From positions 1 through 8,396 of the forward strand of contig SKNI01000162.1 of NCBI GenBank assembly GCA_007120615.1: a DNA stretch of 8,396 nucleotides. Reading direction: 5' to 3'. Source of the DNA: Myxococcales bacterium (GTDB taxonomy: Bacteria > Myxococcota_A > Bradymonadia > Bradymonadales > Bradymonadaceae). This document shows positions 1 through 6,162 of this stretch, in pieces; positions within the stretch are counted from its first letter, which is position 1, and every line of letters starts with the position of its first letter. Position numbers and translations under genes: made by a program. The notes beneath the pieces are model-generated. The model ran no database searches, was not told the origin of the DNA, and was given only the letters and a program-made list of their open reading frames with translations.

Positions 1-630
1 GAGCCAGAAGAGAGAAGACAGCCGGGCATTGTCGCAGATCAACCGGTGGAGTCCCCAGATCATCCACCCCATCCCGGCGATGGCCACCGCCTCCTTGACT
101 ACTCCGCTGGTCCAGAATACCGCCGACGGAACAAGAAGGGTGGCGATGAGCACCCGCTTTCGATAGGCGGCCGGGAAGTGATGCCGAAAGGTGCAATATA
201 GAGCCCACTGCCCGCTGAAGGCCAAAAGACTCATGATGATCCCCGAGGCGTATTCGGAGGAGTTGGTCAGGATCATCAAGAAGGCGGTGATTCCAATCAG
301 GCTGGTCGTTGAAGAGCCCTCGGTTCCGAAGATCTCGATGGGCAACTCCACCGGCTGCTGCAGGATCAAGCGCCCCACCTCCGGGCCCCACCGCCCGGGA
401 TCGGACCGGATATAATCGGCCAGAGCGTCGCCGTAGAAATAATAGACCTCCATATCGCCACGACCGAAGAAATTATAGGTCAACAAGATCAACACGAAGG
501 CCGAGACGATATGGGCCCAGAAGCTGAGCCAGAGGTAGCGGCGATCTTCGGTGGGAAACCGAGTCTGGGCGATGAATACGGCGACAAAGCCGATGAAGAT
601 CCAGAGGGTGGAGGCGACAAATTCACTCAC
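1..630 (-). CDS. Multi-pass membrane protein, possibly a polysaccharide polymerase or glycosyltransferase (partial, C-terminus off the left edge)
   Basis: Reading the minus strand from a GTG at 630-628 gives 210 codons without a stop up to the window edge, so the N-terminal part is present and the C-terminus is missing. The protein is strongly hydrophobic, with likely membrane helices near residues 7-23, 32-51, 110-122, 128-147, 160-174 and 180-198. Two polar motifs stand out: GDMEVYYFYGDALADY at 58-73, in the first large extracytoplasmic loop, and FWTSGVVKEA at 172-181. GD..YY loops and an FW(S/T)SG...K(D/E) segment are features I associate with Wzy-like polymerases and lipid-linked glycosyltransferases of surface polysaccharide loci; this is recognition by style, not a firm family match. 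The GTG overlaps the asnB stop codon (GTGA) and is preceded by a G-rich Shine-Dalgarno stretch, which fixes the start and suggests translational coupling. A role in making or exporting an extracellular polysaccharide is inferred. Confidence 0.72.
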   Translation of the reverse strand, partial: MSEFVASTLWIFIGFVAVFIAQTRFPTEDRRYLWLSFWAHIVSAFVLILLTYNFFGRGDMEVYYFYGDALADYIRSDPGRWGPEVGRLILQQPVELPIEIFGTEGSSTTSLIGITAFLMILTNSSEYASGIIMSLLAFSGQWALYCTFRHHFPAAYRKRVLIATLLVPSAVFWTSGVVKEAVAIAGMGWMIWGLHRLICDNARLSSLFWL

Positions 631-2642
631 GGACTCATCCCCCCTTCCCGACGAAGTTGAGGCCGGGACATGGAGTTCCGAAGCCCCATCTGTCGTCTCT
701 GAGACTGCCACCAGTCCTGAAAGACCAAAACATTCCACAATAGATAGGCCCAATTTCTGCGCCCCGATTGATGCTCTCGCCAGATCTTGGTCACCGGCTC
801 AGGGTCAAAAAATCCCTCCCGGGCCAATCGATAGGGCTCGAGCAGGGCATCTGCCCATTCTCGAAGGGGCCCGCGAAGCCAGGCGTCCATGGGGACCCCA
901 AAGCCCATCTTCGGGCGCTCCACAAGCTCCCGGGGCACATGTCGATATAAGACCTGGCGAAGGAGCCACTTTCCCTGGCCGGCGCGAATCTTACACTTCA
1001 CCGGCAGCCGCCAGGCCAGACTCACCACCCGCTGGTCGAGAAAGGGCACTCGGGCCTCCAGGGCTACTCCCATGCTGGCCCGGTCTACCTTGGTGAGGAT
1101 ATCGTCGGGCAGGTAGCCCACCAGATCCCGGTACATCCACTGCTGAGCCAACCCCAGCGGAGGGCCATCGCCGAACTCTCGGGGGCGGTCCACGCTTCGA
1201 AGCACCACCGAAGCGGGATCCTTCCACTGTGAGGTCAGGCGCCGGTAGAGCTCCTCTTTGTCGGAGGCCGAGAAGACGGCGGCCATCTTATGCATCTTAT
1301 CGCCCGCCATCCGAACCCTGGCGGCCTGAGGTAAGAACCCATCGACCACCCCGAAGAGCTCATCCCACCGGTCCGGGGCCACCGAGGTGGTCGCCCGGGA
1401 GAGGGCCTCTCTAAAGGGCCGGGGAATCTTTCGCATCACCGACCACAGGCGAGGCCCCCAGAGGTGTCGATTATACCCCCCGAAGAGCTCGTCTCCCCCG
1501 TCCCCGGAGAGGGCCACGGTGACCTCTTTTCTGGCGAGCTGACTGACCATAAAGGTGGGCAGCTGCGAGGAGTCGGCGAAGGGCTCATCGTAGAGCTCGG
1601 CGAGCCGGGGAATCACGGCCAACACATCGGAGGGCTCCACCACAAGCCCGGTGTGGTCGGTGCCCAGATGGGCGGCGACCAACCCGGCGTCGTGAGCCTC
1701 ATCGTAGCGCTCGCTTGCCATTCCAATGGAGAAGGTCTTCACCGGCCTGCGCGACTGCTTTTGCATCAGAGCCACAATCGTCGAGGAATCGATGCCTCCG
1801 GACAAAAATGCGCCCAGGGGGACGTCTGCGATCATCCGCGCCCCCACCGCCCGGGTCAACGTCTCCTCCAGAAAATCTGCTGCCTCCTCGGCGTCTCCGG
1901 CAAATGGATGCTTTTGCCCGTCGACCACCACATCGGAGGCGCTCCACCACTGCCTGCGATGAACGCCGGCCGATCGTTCCCTATCCCGGGGAGCAGTCAC
2001 CGTGATCATCTCCCCGGGGCAAATCTTTTGAACCCCCTCAAAGATGGTGGCCGGGGCCGGCACCGAGCTGTAGCGAAGATATTGAGCCAGGGCGTCGCGG
2101 TCGACCTCCGGAGAAAAGCGGGGATAGGCCATCAGGGCCTTAAGCTCGCTGCCGAAGATAAAGGCCCCGCCCACAGTGGCGTAATAAAGGGGCTTGATCC
2201 CCAGTCGGTCTCGGACCAGGTAGAGGGTCTTCTTCTCCCGATCCCAGAGGACGAAGGCAAACATCCCCTCCATCCGGCGAAGGGCCCGATCCACCCCCCA
2301 TTGCTCCACGGCAGCCAAGAGCACCTCCGTGTCGGAGCCCCCCACAAAGGGATAATTGCCCCCTCGCAGTCGCAGAATCTCGCGGCGAAGAGCCTCGAAA
2401 TTATAGATCTCCCCGTTATAAACGATCGCAAACCGCCCGCTGGCCGAGAACATCGGCTGACGACCGCGGTCGCTGACATCGATGACCGCCAGGCGCCGAT
2501 GTCCCAGGGCCACCCCGCAGCGGCCGTCAAGCCAATACCCGGCCCCGTCGGGGCCTCGATGGCGAAGGGCGTTGGTCATCGCGAAGATAACGGGCTCGAA
2601 GCGATCGCACGTCGGGTCCCAGAAGCCCGCCAGTCCACACAT
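627..2642 (-). CDS. asnB: Glutamine-hydrolysing asparagine synthase-type amidotransferase
   Basis: This 671-residue cytoplasmic enzyme moves ammonia from glutamine to an acceptor carboxylate activated by ATP, classically aspartate to asparagine. The N-terminal Ntn amidotransferase domain (about 2-210) starts MCGLAGF, so Cys2 becomes the nucleophile after removal of Met; this fixes the start. RLAVID (50-55), YNGEIYN (75-81) and GGSDTE (101-106) are glutaminase motifs. The synthetase domain (about 240-640) has the PP-loop SGGIDSS (281-287), LSGDGGDELFGGY (378-390) and the segment from TKVDRASM to RVPFLD (517-535). It is longer than E. coli AsnB (about 554 residues) and resembles the longer enzymes found in exopolysaccharide and O-antigen loci, where such proteins amidate sugars. 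A GGGGGA Shine-Dalgarno lies 4 bases before the ATG. The next gene overlaps its stop by 4 bases and encodes a polytopic membrane protein, which favours a polysaccharide-modifying role over housekeeping asparagine synthesis. The acceptor cannot be told from sequence. The gene looks intact. Confidence 0.93.
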   Translation of the reverse strand: MCGLAGFWDPTCDRFEPVIFAMTNALRHRGPDGAGYWLDGRCGVALGHRRLAVIDVSDRGRQPMFSASGRFAIVYNGEIYNFEALRREILRLRGGNYPFVGGSDTEVLLAAVEQWGVDRALRRMEGMFAFVLWDREKKTLYLVRDRLGIKPLYYATVGGAFIFGSELKALMAYPRFSPEVDRDALAQYLRYSSVPAPATIFEGVQKICPGEMITVTAPRDRERSAGVHRRQWWSASDVVVDGQKHPFAGDAEEAADFLEETLTRAVGARMIADVPLGAFLSGGIDSSTIVALMQKQSRRPVKTFSIGMASERYDEAHDAGLVAAHLGTDHTGLVVEPSDVLAVIPRLAELYDEPFADSSQLPTFMVSQLARKEVTVALSGDGGDELFGGYNRHLWGPRLWSVMRKIPRPFREALSRATTSVAPDRWDELFGVVDGFLPQAARVRMAGDKMHKMAAVFSASDKEELYRRLTSQWKDPASVVLRSVDRPREFGDGPPLGLAQQWMYRDLVGYLPDDILTKVDRASMGVALEARVPFLDQRVVSLAWRLPVKCKIRAGQGKWLLRQVLYRHVPRELVERPKMGFGVPMDAWLRGPLREWADALLEPYRLAREGFFDPEPVTKIWREHQSGRRNWAYLLWNVLVFQDWWQSQRRQMGLRNSMSRPQLRREGGMSP

Positions 2643-2710
2643 AATTCCCCCACTTTATTCGGTCGTCATTGCCCTGAATATGGTCTGTAAAAACCTAAGG
2701 TTCCCGGGCC
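2643..2710 (-). promoter_or_regulatory. asnB leader with short palindrome; promoter expected but not resolved
   Basis: This 68-base stretch separates the terminator from the asnB start. On the minus strand it holds a TTTACA hexamer (2691-2686) that could serve as a -35 box, but no good -10 hexamer follows at 16-18 bases. The 11-base near-palindrome AACCTAAGGTT (plus strand 2692-2702) overlaps this area and could be a protein-binding site or chance. A G-rich Shine-Dalgarno (GGGGGA) sits directly before the ATG. The promoter is inferred from the upstream terminator rather than seen. Confidence 0.3.
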
Positions 2711-2761
2711 AAAAAAAAAGCCCCCCTTTTCGCAACGTCGCAAAAAAAGAAGGGCTTTTTT
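2711..2761 (-). terminator. Intrinsic terminator of the cysteine-rich lipoprotein gene
   Basis: On the minus strand the RNA reads an A-run, GCCC (2755-2752), a loop region, then GGGC (2723-2720) followed by nine U residues (2719-2711). The GCCC/GGGC outer stem and an inner CTTTT/AAAAG helix (2726-2730 with 2746-2750 on the plus strand) are separated by a 2x2 mismatch. Flanking A and T runs extend the stem and give both strands a U-tract (nine on the minus strand, six on the plus). It lies 30 bases after the stop of the lipoprotein gene and 69 bases before asnB, so it most likely ends the lipoprotein transcript and insulates asnB. This implies a separate asnB promoter within 2643-2710, where I see no convincing -35/-10 pair. 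Confidence 0.8.
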
Positions 2762-2791
2762 AGAGCTTGAAATCAAGCTTCGGAGAACGAC

Positions 2792-4165
2792 TCAGTCGTC
2801 GGTGCTTTCGTCTTCTGTGTCGTCTTCATCTTCGTCATCATCGTCCTCGTCTTCTTCACCGTTTTCTTCGGGGAGTCGGCAGAGGTTGTCAGCCTGGCAC
2901 AGGCCGCTGTCGAAGTCGCAATATTGACTGGCACACTCGCCATCAACGGTACACGATTCGCCATCGGCTCGGGGATCGGCACACTCGCCGTCCTGGCAAT
3001 TTCCGCTCTCACAGCGACGGCTGCTAAAGCAACTCTCTCCGTTGTCCAGCAGCGGGGCGCATTCTTCTGCTTCGCATTCTCCACTCTCACACTGAACGCC
3101 TCGCTCGCAGGATTCGCCGTCGGCTCGAGGCGAGATGCACTCCCCTACTGAATGATCACAGACCTCACTTTCACATTCATCGCTAAAATCACAGAGGTCA
3201 CCGTCGGCACCGAGTTGAGGAGTTCCACATTCACCGAACTGTCCATTTTGGGGATCGGCATCGTTGCAATCGAGTTCCACGCGGCAATTATTGTCCACAA
3301 GACAAGTCGCGCCGGATTCTCCAACCGGGGTACAGGTTCCATTGATCATGCCGTCGGAGGTGGGCGTCAAATCACTGACCAGACAGGAAGTCCCCGGCGT
3401 ACAATACTCCTCTCCAAACAGACACTCCTGGCCGTTGGAGCGAACGACGATCTCGATGCACTCTCCAGAAAACCGGGAACAGGCCAGTCCGGACTGGCAA
3501 TGGTCATACCAATCGCACTCTCCGCCGACATCGCGTCGCGTCGTGCAGACCTGATTATTTTCGCAGAACTCATCGCTCTCGCAGACCGAATCGCCGCACA
3601 TCGAGGGCTGTCTTTCTCCACATCGCCCGTAGCATTGATCGGCCTCGGCTCGCTGATTGCATTCCAGGTTGCCCTCACATTCGTCATCATCGACACAGGT
3701 CTCGCCCTGAACGCGCTGTCCCTGAAAGAACCCGGAACATCCCTCGGGCATATCATCGGGAAAATCCCCGGTGCTGCAGAGCTGGTCTTTAATCGCGGCC
3801 TTACAGGTGCCGGCCTGAGAGCGATCGATGACAATTCGTCCCTCTTCCAGCGCTAAAATCTGGTTGGGGTCATCCTCTCCGCCCAGGAGCTCATCTAGAT
3901 CCAGATTTTTACACTCGTCTACAGAAGAGACCCGCCCCAACAACTCCTGGGAAAAGTTGGCTACCATGGCGCCGCTGTCGGTGCATTCCCAGGCGGCCTC
4001 GCAGAGCGCTTCCAGAAAGGTCTCCTGCATCAACTCGGTATCGGCGGCAGCGCTTCCACCACCACCTCCGCCGCCACCTCCGCCACCTCCGCCGTTTTCT
4101 CCGCAGGCGATGAGAACTCCAGTGGCCATCAATGCCATCAATACGACTCCGATCAATCTCTGCAT
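2792..4165 (-). CDS. Cysteine-rich repeat lipoprotein with poly-Gly tether and acidic tail
   Basis: The 457-residue product begins with a lipoprotein signal peptide (hydrophobic 4-20, lipobox LIAC with Cys21 as the lipidated residue). A run of 13 glycines (25-37) follows. The region 40-145 carries spaced cysteines in an EEGRIVID...C...C...C..FFQGQRV pattern that I recognise from Myxococcota lipoproteins. From about 150 to 429 there are disulfide-type modules: G-x2-C-x5-C-x(4-5)-C-x(4-8)-C recurs, most regularly at 322-343, 350-369, 376-395 and 402-423, with PRADGESC occurring twice. I count 45 cysteines. The last 21 residues (437-457) are Glu and Asp apart from Thr and Ser. It should be exported, lipidated and disulfide bonded on the periplasmic or outer face. 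The modules resemble EB or Dickkopf-type cysteine-rich folds and suggest binding or adhesion, but no enzyme motif is visible and the function is unknown. A GGGAGAAG Shine-Dalgarno precedes the ATG. The gene is monocistronic, ending at the terminator at 2711-2761. Confidence 0.88.
   Translation of the reverse strand: MQRLIGVVLMALMATGVLIACGENGGGGGGGGGGGGGSAAADTELMQETFLEALCEAAWECTDSGAMVANFSQELLGRVSSVDECKNLDLDELLGGEDDPNQILALEEGRIVIDRSQAGTCKAAIKDQLCSTGDFPDDMPEGCSGFFQGQRVQGETCVDDDECEGNLECNQRAEADQCYGRCGERQPSMCGDSVCESDEFCENNQVCTTRRDVGGECDWYDHCQSGLACSRFSGECIEIVVRSNGQECLFGEEYCTPGTSCLVSDLTPTSDGMINGTCTPVGESGATCLVDNNCRVELDCNDADPQNGQFGECGTPQLGADGDLCDFSDECESEVCDHSVGECISPRADGESCERGVQCESGECEAEECAPLLDNGESCFSSRRCESGNCQDGECADPRADGESCTVDGECASQYCDFDSGLCQADNLCRLPEENGEEDEDDDDEDEDDTEDESTDD
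2897..3202 (-). repeat. Tandem cysteine-module repeats within the lipoprotein gene
   Basis: This stretch encodes residues 322-423, four consecutive modules of about 20-26 residues, each starting G(D/E)xC and ending with GEC, EEC or GLC. The linker PRADG precedes two of them, and the DNA encoding PRADGESC is also similar (around 2953-2976 and 3109-3132). The repeat is mainly a protein-level repeat with partial DNA identity, consistent with internal duplication followed by divergence. Confidence 0.7.
4055..4093 (-). repeat. Poly-glycine codon tract with a 9-base GGCGGAGGT repeat
   Basis: Thirteen glycine codons lie directly after the lipidated cysteine region. On the minus strand the motif GGCGGAGGT occurs three times (two adjacent copies, then a GGC, then a third), ending in GGT codons. 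Such in-frame repeats can change length by slippage without breaking the frame. The glycine run is probably a flexible spacer between the lipid anchor and the folded domains. Confidence 0.75.
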
Positions 4166-4216
4166 AACTCTTCTCCCTGCTCACGGTAAACGACTTAGTA
4201 TGCCTACAGCATCAAT

Positions 4217-4233
4217 TCCCATGACCGATGGGA
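4217..4233. promoter_or_regulatory. Inverted repeat TCCCAT-N5-ATGGGA, possible operator
   Basis: A perfect 6-base inverted repeat with a 5-base spacer lies 52 bases upstream of the lipoprotein start and 99 bases upstream of glpD. The left half-site TCCCAT recurs at 4271-4276. The spacing fits a dimeric transcription factor. No specific regulator is assigned. Confidence 0.35.
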
Positions 4234-4266
4234 TATCACAAGAGGAATCGAATTGGTAATTTCTTG

Positions 4267-4298
4267 TCGATCCCATTACGGTACCGCAGCCGGATCGA
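4267..4298. promoter_or_regulatory. Inverted repeat TCGATCC-N18-GGATCGA in the glpD leader
   Basis: A perfect 7-base inverted repeat with an 18-base spacer lies 34 bases upstream of the glpD start codon. It could be two operator half-sites or an RNA stem in the glpD leader; no U-tract follows, so it is not a terminator. It could also be chance, since GATCGATC is a simple motif. Confidence 0.35.
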
Positions 4299-4331
4299 TC
4301 GCAAGAGATTAGAAGTTTTGGAGGCCGTAGG

Positions 4332-6029
4332 ATGAGCATAACTCGTCAGAAAATGTGGGACCGTCTGGGAGAGGAGCCGGTGGATTTATTGGTCGTCGGA
4401 GGGGGCATCAACGGGGCCGGGATTGCCCGGGATGCCGCCCTGCGAGGGCTCAATGTGGCTCTTGTAGAAGGCCGAGATCTGGCGTACGGCACCAGCTCTC
4501 GTTCCTCGAAGCTGGTCCACGGAGGGCTTCGCTACCTGGAGCAGCTCGAGTTTAGCCTGGTCTTTGAATCGGTCAGCGAGCGGCGAATTTTGATGGATAT
4601 CGCTCCTCACCTTGTGCGACCGCTGGGATTTTTATTTCCGGTCTACCGGGGAGCGCCGAAAAATCTGACCCTGGTTAAAACGGGTCTGTGGCTCTACGAG
4701 GGGCTCTCCCTATTTCGCTCTCCCAAGCGTCACCGCCGTCTCAAACCCAGAGATGTCAAAAAGGAAGAGCCGGCCCTGACCGTGGAGAATTTAAAAGGGG
4801 CTCCTCTTTATTACGACTGCGCCACCGACGACGCCCGGCTGACCATCGAGACCGCCTTAGACGCCGCCGATCACGGGGCCACCATCGCCACCTGGACCAA
4901 GGCAGTATCCTTTCTAAAAGATGAGGAGACCGGCCGCATCACCGGGGCGGTGGTCAAAGACAACCTCGCCAACGGCGGACTAAAAGAGGTCCGGGCCCAC
5001 GCGGTCATCAACGCCACCGGGCCCTGGACCGACCGGGTCCGGGCGATGAGCTCCGATCAGAGCGCTCCCCTTCTTCGGCCCACCAAAGGGATTCATATCG
5101 TCGTGGAGCGAGAGGTGTTGCCGGTCAACAACGCGGTGGTCTGCTTTCACCCCGACGATGACCGAGTCCTGTTTGCGATTCCCTGGGGCGAGCAGACCTA
5201 CCTGGGCACCACGGATACTGATTTTAAAGGCGATCCGGGACAGGTCTCCGCCGACGCCGACGATGTTCATTATCTGATCAATGTGGCCAACGAGTATTTT
5301 CCCGAACATCCCATCACTGCCGACGACATCATCGCTACCTGGGCCGGACTCCGACCTCTGATCGCTCCGCCCGGCGAGGACGTCTCCGAGAGTGACGTAA
5401 GCCGGGAGCACCAGATCATCATCGGCTCCGACGGGCTGATCACCATCGCCGGCGGAAAATTGACCACCTATCGAAAGATGAGCGCCGAAGTCGTCGACCG
5501 GGCCGTGGCGTTCTTACGTCTGGCCAATAAGCTCCCCAAGAACCTGGGCGATCCGAAGACCGAATTTCGCTCTCTTCTGGGGGCCCGCGGCTGGCCCGAC
5601 GACGAAGACGACGACGATATCCTGCGAATCCTCGCCAAACGCTCCATCGAAGCCAGCGATGATATCCTCGATGAGGAGACCGCTACCTATCTGGGCTACA
5701 CCTACGGAGTCCGGGCGCCGGCGGTCGCAAGACTGGTCGCCGAGAATCCGGAGCTGGCTCAGAAGATCGGGGAAAATCGCCCCGAGATCTTAGCCCAGGT
5801 CGACTGGGGCGTTCAGATGGAGTTGGCCGCCACCATCACCGATATCCTTATCCAGCGCACCCAGGTCTATTACCGGGCAAAAGATCAGGGGCTCAAGGCC
5901 GCCCAAGTGGTCGCCGAGCGCATGGCTCATCTGCTCTCCTGGGACCAGGAGACCATCGATGAGCAGATCCAGCGCTACGTCAACGACGTGGAACTTTCTC
6001 GTAAATGGCGAGAGGGTTTTGATTCATGA
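4332..6029 (+). CDS. glpD: Aerobic glycerol-3-phosphate dehydrogenase (FAD-dependent)
   Basis: The 565-residue enzyme oxidises sn-glycerol 3-phosphate to dihydroxyacetone phosphate and passes electrons through FAD to the quinone pool at the inner face of the cytoplasmic membrane. The FAD-binding Rossmann motif VVGGGINGAGIARDAALRG is at 21-39, with the family signatures TSSRSSKLVHGGLRYLE (54-70), NATGPW (228-233), TKGIHIVV (251-258), TTDTDF (293-298), the AGLRPL segment (338-343) and GGKLTTYR (374-381). A helical C-terminal domain covers about 410-560. The length matches B. subtilis-type GlpD (about 555) rather than the 501-residue E. coli form. An unusual acidic stretch DDEDDDD (423-429) lies at the start of the C-terminal domain. 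GGAGG, 7 bases before the ATG, supports the start. No glpK, glpF or glpR is adjacent, so its substrate may come from lipid turnover or from unlinked glycerol genes. Regulation may use the inverted repeats upstream. Confidence 0.96.
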   Translation: MSITRQKMWDRLGEEPVDLLVVGGGINGAGIARDAALRGLNVALVEGRDLAYGTSSRSSKLVHGGLRYLEQLEFSLVFESVSERRILMDIAPHLVRPLGFLFPVYRGAPKNLTLVKTGLWLYEGLSLFRSPKRHRRLKPRDVKKEEPALTVENLKGAPLYYDCATDDARLTIETALDAADHGATIATWTKAVSFLKDEETGRITGAVVKDNLANGGLKEVRAHAVINATGPWTDRVRAMSSDQSAPLLRPTKGIHIVVEREVLPVNNAVVCFHPDDDRVLFAIPWGEQTYLGTTDTDFKGDPGQVSADADDVHYLINVANEYFPEHPITADDIIATWAGLRPLIAPPGEDVSESDVSREHQIIIGSDGLITIAGGKLTTYRKMSAEVVDRAVAFLRLANKLPKNLGDPKTEFRSLLGARGWPDDEDDDDILRILAKRSIEASDDILDEETATYLGYTYGVRAPAVARLVAENPELAQKIGENRPEILAQVDWGVQMELAATITDILIQRTQVYYRAKDQGLKAAQVVAERMAHLLSWDQETIDEQIQRYVNDVELSRKWREGFDS

Positions 6030-6032
6030 GTT

Positions 6033-6062
6033 TTGACAACTCCACAACCCCTCACATATAAG
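6033..6062 (+). promoter_or_regulatory. Strong sigma70-type promoter after glpD
   Basis: The -35 box TTGACA (6033-6038) is a perfect match to consensus, and TATAAG (6057-6062) matches the -10 box in five of six positions, with an 18-base spacer. It begins 3 bases after the glpD stop, so it serves the oxidoreductase and lipid kinase genes rather than glpD. Transcription would start near 6069, leaving a leader of about 94 bases. Confidence 0.75.
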
Positions 6063-6069
6063 TGAGGGG
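6048..6069. promoter_or_regulatory. Perfect inverted repeat over the -10 box, likely operator
   Basis: CCCCTCAC (6048-6055) and GTGAGGGG (6062-6069) form a perfect 8-base inverted repeat around the 6-base centre ATATAA, which provides most of the -10 box. A protein bound here would block RNA polymerase, the classic layout of a repressor site. In RNA read through from glpD the same sequence would form a stable hairpin, but no U-tract follows, so it is a poor intrinsic terminator. The binding regulator is not in the window. Confidence 0.6.
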
Positions 6070-6097
6070 ATATGTAGACCCGTACAAAACCGTACCT

Positions 6098-6137
6098 CTG
6101 GCTTTTGGACACAGCGATTCGGCTGTGTGTAAGCCGG
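6098..6137 (+). ncRNA. Leader hairpin I (structured 5' leader of the oxidoreductase mRNA)
   Basis: An outer stem CTGGCTT (6098-6104) pairs with AAGCCGG (6131-6137), with one U-G wobble. An asymmetric internal loop (TTGG on one side, GT on the other) separates it from an inner perfect 7-base stem ACACAGC (6109-6115) with GCTGTGT (6122-6128), closed by the hexaloop GATTCG. Fourteen base pairs in 40 bases is more than chance would usually give. It is classed as a structured leader element, not as a known RNA family. Confidence 0.5.
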
Positions 6138-6141
6138 TGGA

Positions 6142-6162
6142 CGAAGTAGCCGGGAGGCTTCG
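6142..6162 (+). promoter_or_regulatory. Leader hairpin II presenting the Shine-Dalgarno in its loop
   Basis: CGAAG (6142-6146) pairs with CTTCG (6158-6162), which abuts the ATG at 6163. The 11-base loop contains the Shine-Dalgarno GGGAGG (6152-6157), 5 bases from the start codon. The GGCTT at 6156-6160, overlapping the Shine-Dalgarno, is identical to the GGCTT at 6100-6104, so the AAGCC at 6131-6135 could pair with either. That would give two mutually exclusive folds with different ribosome access. Confidence 0.45.

Larger units (their letters stand above)
4166..4331. promoter_or_regulatory. Divergent intergenic region between the lipoprotein gene and glpD
   Basis: These 166 bases must hold the promoters for both divergent genes, but I find no -35/-10 pair on either strand that I would call. 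At the plus-strand end GGAGG (4320-4324), 7 bases before the glpD ATG, is a very good Shine-Dalgarno. Two inverted repeats are present, at 4217-4233 and 4267-4298 (listed separately). The area is more AT-rich than the flanking genes, as expected for a control region. Confidence 0.6.

Noticed and set aside
551..1096. A 181-codon plus-strand frame over the asnB end and the membrane protein start
   Set aside because: It is antisense to the C-terminal part of asnB, and the product is Pro/Arg/Ser-rich without domain features.
1464..2690. A 408-codon open frame on the plus strand opposite asnB
   Set aside because: It lies wholly antisense to a clear, motif-complete amidotransferase, and its translation is low-complexity, rich in Gly, His and Pro, with no recognisable domain. 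It is a by-product of GC-biased codon use.
3152..3856. A 234-codon open frame on the plus strand opposite the lipoprotein gene
   Set aside because: The minus strand encodes a protein with a signal peptide, lipobox and regular cysteine repeats. The antisense frame only mirrors the repeated codons and has no good ribosome binding site.
4251..4282. Possible glpD promoter with TTGGTA as -35
   Set aside because: The hexamers at the proper distance (TTACGG or TACGGT) match the -10 consensus in only about half of the positions, too weak to call.
6048..6069. Hairpin as an intrinsic terminator for glpD
   Set aside because: The stem is good, but no U-tract follows (the next bases are ATATGTAG), and the sequence coincides with the -10 region of a strong promoter, so an operator role fits better.
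6069..6162. Cyclic-di-GMP-I (GEMM) riboswitch in the leader
   Set aside because: AAGCC and UAGCCGGG resemble pieces of that motif, but the conserved GGGACGCAAAGCC core and the GAAA tetraloop hairpin are missing. It is kept as an unassigned structured leader.
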